NCBI GenBank assembly: GCA_033980235.1
Contig: CM067065.1
Span: forward strand, 29,018,655-29,082,654
Direction of reading: 5' to 3'
Length of the DNA stretch: 64,000 nucleotides
Source of the DNA: Diadema setosum
Taxonomy: Eukaryota; Echinodermata; Echinoidea; Diadematoida; Diadematidae
Shown here: positions 58,620-64,000 of the stretch, piece by piece
Position numbering within the stretch: position 1 is the stretch's first letter
Layout: each line of letters opens with the position of its first letter
Notes under the pieces: model-generated
What the model was told of the DNA's origin: nothing
The model's database searches: none
The model's input: the letters and a program-made list of their open reading frames with translations, nothing else
Translations under genes and position numbers: made by a program

Positions 58620-60226
58620 CGCCTATTTCAACGCCTCGTACACAGGAGCAGTTAGTACAGCGATGCAAGGAAGAGCTAAAGAAGTATTATCGCGAGTCTC
58701 GACGCATGGTCACAGTGGATCCACTTAACTTTATGGAACGTGCTAACTTGGATGAAATTTACACAAATTTGAGTATGACAGACAAAAGTAACATGGGCAA
58801 AACTCCAATAACGTACGAGGATCTACTATCTAATGATGAGAGTGGAAAACTTTCAAGACACCTTCTGATCATGGGTGAGGGAGGTGTCGGTAAAACAACG
58901 CTTTGCTCTAAAATTGCGTGGGACTGGTGTCAGGGAAGGATTCTTCATGATCTAGACATGGTGATCGTTATTCCTCTTCGAAGTGTTACTGGCTCCCAAA
59001 GTCTCGGTGATATAGTGTTCCGGTATCTTTCTGCCTCAAATGCAGCCACACCAGACCAGATAGACGACTATATCTCAAAGAATCTAAGTAAAATTTTACT
59101 TGTATTTGATGGTTTCGACGAGTATTCGGGACTAATGGAAAAAGGAAGCAGCAGTGAGGTCATTCGCATTCTAGCATTAGAGCAATATAAGTCATGCAAG
59201 GTAATCGTTACCACACGGCCATGGAGAAAAGATGAATTCTCATTGGCAAAGACTCTTGCCGAAGCTTACACTTTCATAAGCGTCGACGGATTCAACAAGG
59301 CAAACTTAATAACTTACATCGAAAGATACTTCCGCATTAGAAACAATGATGCTCTTTCAAATAGTTTGATCATTTTTATGGCAGAAAATGACATTATCTG
59401 GTCGAACATGGCTCCTTTTCCCATCTTCTGTGCAATGCTTTGCCTCATGTGGAGTGAATTCACTGAAGAGAAACGAAAAGAAATAGCAAAAATGCAGACT
59501 TTTAATGAGATTTTTAGAGAAATTATTTCTTTTTTGAAATCACATTACGCATCCAAAAAAAGTGAATATTTGCAAAATTATAAGACTGCTGAGCATATGA
59601 AGGAGGCGAGTGAGGCGATTAAAGAAATAAGTGAGATAGCACTGGATGGCTTGTTGGAAAGAAAGCTTTCGTTTCTTGAAGAACAGTTTAAAGAGTGTAA
59701 TATTGCCATGGAAACGTGCTGCCGAGTTGGAGTTTTGACAATAAACAGAGATGTCATCAATGGGGAGCGCCGGCGCGACGACCCTTCGTCCTTAGTTGAG
59801 TCAATAGTTTCTTTCCCCCACAAATTGTTCCAGGAATATATTGCAGGGTTATATGTTGAAAATATGTATGCCAAAGATTCTGTCAAGTACGAAGATTTGA
59901 AACGACAACTTATACCTCGAAGGGACGAGTTCCGCTACTTACTGTACTTCGCATCAGCCTTACGGAAGGAACTTGGTCTGGATATCCTCGATGGCATAAT
60001 AAAAGGGCCTGATTGTAACGAAGAGACTGATGGCAATTGTATTTATGAAAGCATTTCTGATTCCAGTTATAATAAGTGTGATTTCTGTGTTGATTTAGCG
60101 TTTGAATGTCACACTATTGAGACCGCCAGAGCAGTTGGAGAACGATGGCAAGAATACACACTATCATGGAATATGTCAGAACATACGAAGTCGGGAGTTG
60201 TGTTCCTGGTGCACAGCAACCAAGTG
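58620..60226 (+). CDS. Receptor NACHT ATPase exon
   Basis: A 1607-base exon that enters in phase 1 after AATCATCAG and leaves in phase 0 at G|GTGAGC. It encodes ~536 residues. Residues ~10-30 form a basic helix (QRCKEELKKYYRESRR). Walker A is GEGGVGKT at ~86-93; Walker B is KILLVFDGFDE at ~158-168; the sensor strand is KVIVTTRPW at ~190. FPHKLFQEYIAGLYV near residue 430 is the familiar winged-helix/HD2 phrase of animal NLRs. All catalytic motifs are intact, so ATP-driven oligomerisation is plausible. No death or CARD domain precedes it in this exon. If intron 1 of this end is retained, translation stops at 60245-60247. The upstream frame before 58620 (a CT microsatellite) is intron. Confidence 0.9.
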
Positions 60227-60294
60227 GTGAGCTTGCATTTCAACTAGACAAGGAATGTGCGATTAGACTGTGTGTAAAGTGCAATGGCCTAATC

Positions 60295-60658
60295 TAAAGG
60301 GGTGGCTAGTAACTGATCAGTTGGAATCGGTGGGAATGCCAGGGGATGATTGTTCCAATCCTCGTGGGAACATTTAAGGGTACATTATATATCTATTGTT
60401 GTATGAAAATTATTTGCTTCAGACTGGTCTCATATTCAAGTAATGTGCAGTTTAATGTTTCAAGGTTAGCATGCCTGTACAGTGACGGGGCATTAAACTG
60501 CACATTACTTGAATATGGGACCGTTCTGAAGCAAATGATTTTCACACAACAATAAATATATAATGTACCCTTACATGAATCCCATCACAAGAATTGAAAC
60601 AATCGTCTTTCAGCATTCCCACTGATTCCCGTTGATCAGTTACTACCCATCCCCTTTA
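60295..60658. mobile_element. Foldback element, ~160 bp arms
   Basis: The arms 60295-60456 and 60492-60658 are near-perfect inverted repeats around a 35-base loop. The outer end reads TTAAAGGGGATGGGTAGTAA (right arm reversed) against CTAAAGGGGTGGCTAGTAAC. It lies 69 bp after the NACHT donor, so it is present in pre-mRNA as a ~160 bp double-stranded stem. Confidence 0.85.
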
Positions 60659-60808
60659 AGAGTTTCTTCTTTCTTGACCTTCTTCTGTTAGTGCTTGTGT
60701 GCAAAATCTTTGACAACCTTTTCTCTACCCATTATGAGTTCTAAAGTTTTGTGCGTGGACTGTTTGTAAATAATCTTAGGTTAACGATGTACAAGTTTAA
60801 TATCCAAT

Positions 60809-60814
60809 TAATAA
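60809..60814 (+). terminator. Possible poly(A) signal AATAAA
   Basis: AATAAA followed by a GTGTGGTTT stretch, about 560 bp after the readthrough stop. Another AATAAA is at 60551 inside the foldback. Either could end a short, NACHT-terminated transcript. Confidence 0.3.
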
Positions 60815-61102
60815 AGTGTGGTTTAAAGGACTTCCTCAGATTTTTCAGCTGTAAGATAAGGTGTCCTGTTAGTTGATTTAAACTATTTCATTTGCTATCC
60901 GTGTATTATCAATGAAGTAAATATTGTATGAAATATGATATCACTGGTTTCGTAAAAAAAAAGTTTGACCGAGACAAGCAACAGCTTGTCGTGGCAGAAT
61001 AACAGCTACTCACGGGGAGAGAAATACAATTATAACCCTCCAAAATCATCTTTGTTTTCTGATTTGTTGAGGGCACATACAAATACATTATAAATATATG
61101 TA

Positions 61103-61776
61103 TGTATGCCCGTGCATCACAAAACACACAAAAAGTCGCACCCCTTGATTTTACGTGAGGACTCAGAAATGGTGAAATAGGTCAATCGAGTGAATTTTGA
61201 GTTTTTCATATTTTCTGAAAGAGCTATCTTTCTTCTACAGTATTCTTTAGTTTGGGATCATACCATGAACGGGAAAGTGTGTTTTCAGCAGTTTTTCTGT
61301 AACCTTTTTTTTTTTTTTTTGGGGGGGGGATAGAATGATCGCTTATGTCTTAGAGTCCCCTTTTCATTTCTTGAAATCTTTTGCACACTCTTCACTTTCA
61401 AGTCTAATAACTTTTGAAAGGATAACTCTACTGCTTTGAAAGTTGGCATTGATTTTGGACAGAATGTGGTAATGACATATTTTCAATTTCAGCTTAATCT
61501 GATAATACTTTCATTGTTGTAGCTCCGCTGGTCTACTTCCTGTGTTTTGTCCCTTTCACTGCACAGTTAGCACGGCTTGGCGAAGATAAAGCGCTTGAAT
61601 ATTATACTTAGATATACTATACTTCGGAGCCTCTTTTCTCAGTTCACACTTTTAGAGAGTATGTGCTTTCTTTCCAATATTTATATAGGTTAGGGAGTCA
61701 ATTTGAATTGAGTTATACATCATTTTCATGCTTAGTGTCTGCTCCTTAAAAATCTGCCGTTAAATAAAAATGTCTG
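61103..61776 (+). mobile_element. TGTGACC-family MITE, copy 5 (right end lost)
   Basis: The left end CCCGTGCATCACAAAACACA and the body match; the right end breaks at GTCTGGCGACT and is followed by a short (TA)n run. Confidence 0.7.
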
Positions 61777-61970
61777 GCGACTATATATATATATATATAA
61801 TAACTTATCATATGTGCCTGTTTTACAAATGATATGGGTGTATGTGTGTTTGCGTGCCTGTGTGTGTATGTGTGTTACACTAAATATGTAAAGAGTGAAT
61901 TGTAGAGAAAATGCGAAATTTAACTTTGATGTTAAATTTTATCTCTAATATATCATTATTTCTTTTCTAG

Positions 61971-61997
61971 ATTATCAGAAGCAACATTTCTATCCAG
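61971..61997 (+). CDS. Receptor micro-exon, 9 residues
   Basis: 27 bases between a strong pyrimidine tract (TTATTTCTTTTCTAG) and the donor CAG|GTATGA, phase 0 at both ends. It encodes IIRSNISIQ and joins HSNQV of the NACHT exon in frame. Its very short length makes it uncertain, but both splice sites are good. It is an optional cassette. Confidence 0.45.
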
Positions 61998-62241
61998 GTA
62001 TGATTATTGCACACAAAAAAAAAAAACTCTCTGAGAAGCCAAAATTTTACTCGTAAATCCACAAGGTAGCACTGAATGATATTTTATTACATTATCCAAG
62101 CTCCCCCTTCCAATTCCTCCTTTCCAAAACACTTATTCCAGTATGACGTCAACACATTATACGTGTTAAACGTGACCCCCGTTCAATACAACCGAGTGTG
62201 TATATCCACCGTTCAGCGATTTATAATTTTTACCACCAGTA

Positions 62242-63238
62242 CGGCCGTGATTTGGCAAAACAACGTATCTGCAGTTTGGTACTTTCGAGATATTCGCGAT
62301 TTTAGATTTTGAAGCCTCAGAGTACTAGAATTGCTCCCATTTCTCTCCAGTCAATTAATTTTCCAAGAAACTTTTTTAAAAATATGGCTTCTATTATTCT
62401 TCTAGTATCTAGTCAGAATTTAAGTCAAAAAGAGCTTTTTTGTTCAAAATATCAAAGATTTTTTGTAGATACGTTGTTTTGCCAAAACACCCGAACTTCG
62501 GACCACGTGCGTGGTTTGGCAAAACAACGCAAGTTGTTCTGCGCACCACGGCAGTAGCACGGCAGAACAACGTATCTTACCTTGCACTGAGCAGTAGCAA
62601 GGCAGAACAACGTATCTGCAGCGTGCAGCCTCTCTGCGCATCATTCTGCGCAAGGAATGTGATTTGGCAAAACAACGTATCTGCATTTTGGTACTCGGCT
62701 GTAGCAAGGCAGAACAACGTATCTGCAACGTGCAGCGTGAAGATTCTCTGCGCATCATCCTGCGCAGGGAATGTGATTTGGCAAAACAACGTATCTGCGT
62801 TTTGGTACTCGGCAGTTACTGCATGTCATCCACATCTTTTCGAATGGTCTCGCGCACAGGGCGGCGGTTCAGATCAGTCCGAGGCAACGCATCTTCGTTG
62901 TGTGACATGGCAAAACAACGTAACTGCAGCAGTTACGTTGTTCTGCCATGTCACACAAAGAAGATGCGTTATTCTGCCAGAAAAACCGGAAGCTCAAATG
63001 AGATTCAGGGACAGCAACTGTTTTGGCAGAACAACGTAAGTAAGTTACGTTGTTTTGCCAAATTATTAGGACTTATTTTGAAAAATCGCTGAAGCTCAAA
63101 TGCATTTTTCTAAAAATTGATATCACTTTCAGAGCTGAAATTTTGACAGATGATAAAAAATGGCGTAATTTATCTAATAAGCTAAAAACCTGAAAAACCA
63201 CAAATTTTCAGATGCGTTGTTTTGCCAAATCACGGCCG
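62242..63238. mobile_element. ~1 kb iteron element, GGCAAAACAACGTATCTGC words
   Basis: The ends CGGCCGTGATTTGGCAAAAC and its reverse complement pair. The TIR word TTGGCA(A/G)AACAACGTATCTGC is repeated inside at least 14 times in both directions (for example 62514, 62560, 62600, 62662, 62706, 62776, 62907, 62934, 63024, 63044). One pair at 62905-62948 makes a perfect ~44 bp palindrome. Open frames across it are built from the iterons and are not genes. Confidence 0.85.
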
Positions 63239-63276
63239 AGTGTCTTCTCTTTCAATCAATGTTTGCTCCCATGTAG

Positions 63277-63438
63277 AAATCATTATCTGTTCATAAAGTG
63301 AACTGCGAAAGAACTGTGTCACGTTACCTGGCGGAGGGAATGTGTTCCAGCAGTGTGTTGCGCGAAGTAACAATAACTGACTCACGTCTCCACAAAGACT
63401 TCTACAAGATCATCGAAGACAAGGCTTCGACCTGTCAG
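63277..63438 (+). CDS. Receptor LRR-like exon
   Basis: 162 bases, phase 0 at both ends, after TTTGCTCCCATGTAG and before CAG|GTGAGA. It encodes 54 residues including VSRYLAEGMCSSSVLREVTI followed by TDSRLHKDFYKII. The S-x-L-x-x-L-x-(I/L)-x-(D/N) pattern is that of an LRR unit of an animal NLR sensor arm. It follows the NACHT exon in frame with or without the micro-exon. More LRR exons probably lie past the window. Confidence 0.7.
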
Positions 63439-63533
63439 GTGAGATCTTCTATGACGGTTATATATACCCGATATTGGGCAATTCAGAATGAATTTCAAGT
63501 GTTGGACAGCATGCAAAATACACTTATGCATGT

Positions 63534-64000
63534 GACCGCGCATCAAAAACCAACAAAAAGTCGCACTCCATAATTTTACGTGAGGAATAATGATAGGTTC
63601 GATAGGCTAACGCAGTCGATCTTGAGAATCCGACCATATTTTTTTTTTTTTTCTGAATTGACAATTTCTTCTTATTTCCTCACTCTAAAGTTTAGGCTCA
63701 TTAAACGAATTAAAATTGTGATTTTAGCAGATTTGTTTCTCTTTTCCTAGAACTTTTTTTTAAAGCACAGTGTGAAAAGGGATGACATTGAGTACACTTT
63801 TTTATTTCTTAAAATCCTTTTACACTCTTTTCCTTTCATTCCGTTATTACTTTTGAAATTTGGTATTCGTCATTGATCGAAAGTGTTCGTTCATCATATT
63901 GAATTTCGCTTCTATCTATTAATTCCTTCATTGCTGTTGCTGTGGAATTATGTATTCTTTTTTTCCTTGTTGTTGTTGTTTTTTTTTTTTATTCATTGCA
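63534..64000 (+). mobile_element. TGTGACC-family MITE, copy 6 (runs off the window)
   Basis: Begins TGTGACCGCGCATCAAAAAC and continues AACAAAAAGTCGCACTCC, TTTTACGTGAGGA. The body is more diverged than in copies 1-4. Confidence 0.7.

Larger units (their letters stand above)
60227..61970. other. Intron, or alternative 3' UTR of the NACHT exon
   Basis: Contains the in-frame stop TAG at 60245-60247, a long foldback (60295-60658) and AATAAA at 60551 and 60809. If the donor at 60227 is not used this would be a 3' UTR. Confidence 0.5.

Noticed and set aside
60346..60555. 69-residue open frame downstream of the NACHT exon
   Set aside because: It lies wholly in the foldback arms and loop, with no domain and no codon pattern.
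62440..63092. Open frames of 104-199 residues with repeated QNNVSA-type text
   Set aside because: The repetition follows the DNA iteron GGCAAAACAACGTATCTGC in all frames and on both strands, so the DNA repeat explains it.

Overview
The window reads as nuclear DNA of a marine deuterostome invertebrate, most likely an echinoderm and probably a sea urchin. The grounds are short GT-AG exons in large introns, a NACHT-type NLR exon, extracellular Ig-domain exons, CR1/Jockey-type LINEs, tRNA-derived SINEs, many TA-flanked MITE-like elements, long microsatellites, and stretches rich in AACGTTA and TAGGCCTA. The species call is inference from general knowledge; no search was possible.

The main gene lies on the + strand and runs from about 15.78 kb past 63.4 kb. 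Its exons are a signal peptide (15780-15852), a V-type Ig domain (30335-30655), a second C-type Ig domain (39659-40000), a transmembrane helix (42002-42079), an optional cytoplasmic linker (48969-49094), a NACHT ATPase (58620-60226), a 9-residue micro-exon (61971-61997) and an LRR-like exon (63277-63438). Every junction up to the NACHT exon is phase 1 and every later one is phase 0, so the exons join in one open frame. The predicted product is a membrane receptor with outside Ig domains and an inside NLR ATPase, where most known NLRs are cytosolic. This is the most interesting candidate system here. A second, unlinked Ig-like gene lies on the - strand (3608-4474); it is intronless, with a signal peptide and a probable GPI-anchor tail.

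Most of the rest is mobile DNA, much of it nested. There is a nearly intact LINE reverse transcriptase on the - strand (44531-46656), two decayed LINE fragments (8515-9428 and 13667-14481), three SINE copies or families, and six copies of a roughly 690 bp MITE starting TGTGACC. A 250-266 bp MITE starting TGAAGAG is present twice, along with a small piggyBac-like MITE with TTAA ends and several foldback elements. One intron carries a 4.8 kb TIR element. Several elements share a design: short words of 14-25 bases repeated many times in both orientations inside TIRs (34286-36749, 36765-37652, 49155-53939, 62242-63238, and clusters at 43349-43560 and 57300-57720).

The history can partly be read. 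A roughly 700 bp tandem duplication copied the linker exon region. The 4.8 kb element then entered one copy, leaving the other as an empty site. The LINE entered one arm of an inverted duplication whose other arm (about 55.0-55.15 kb) keeps the empty site.
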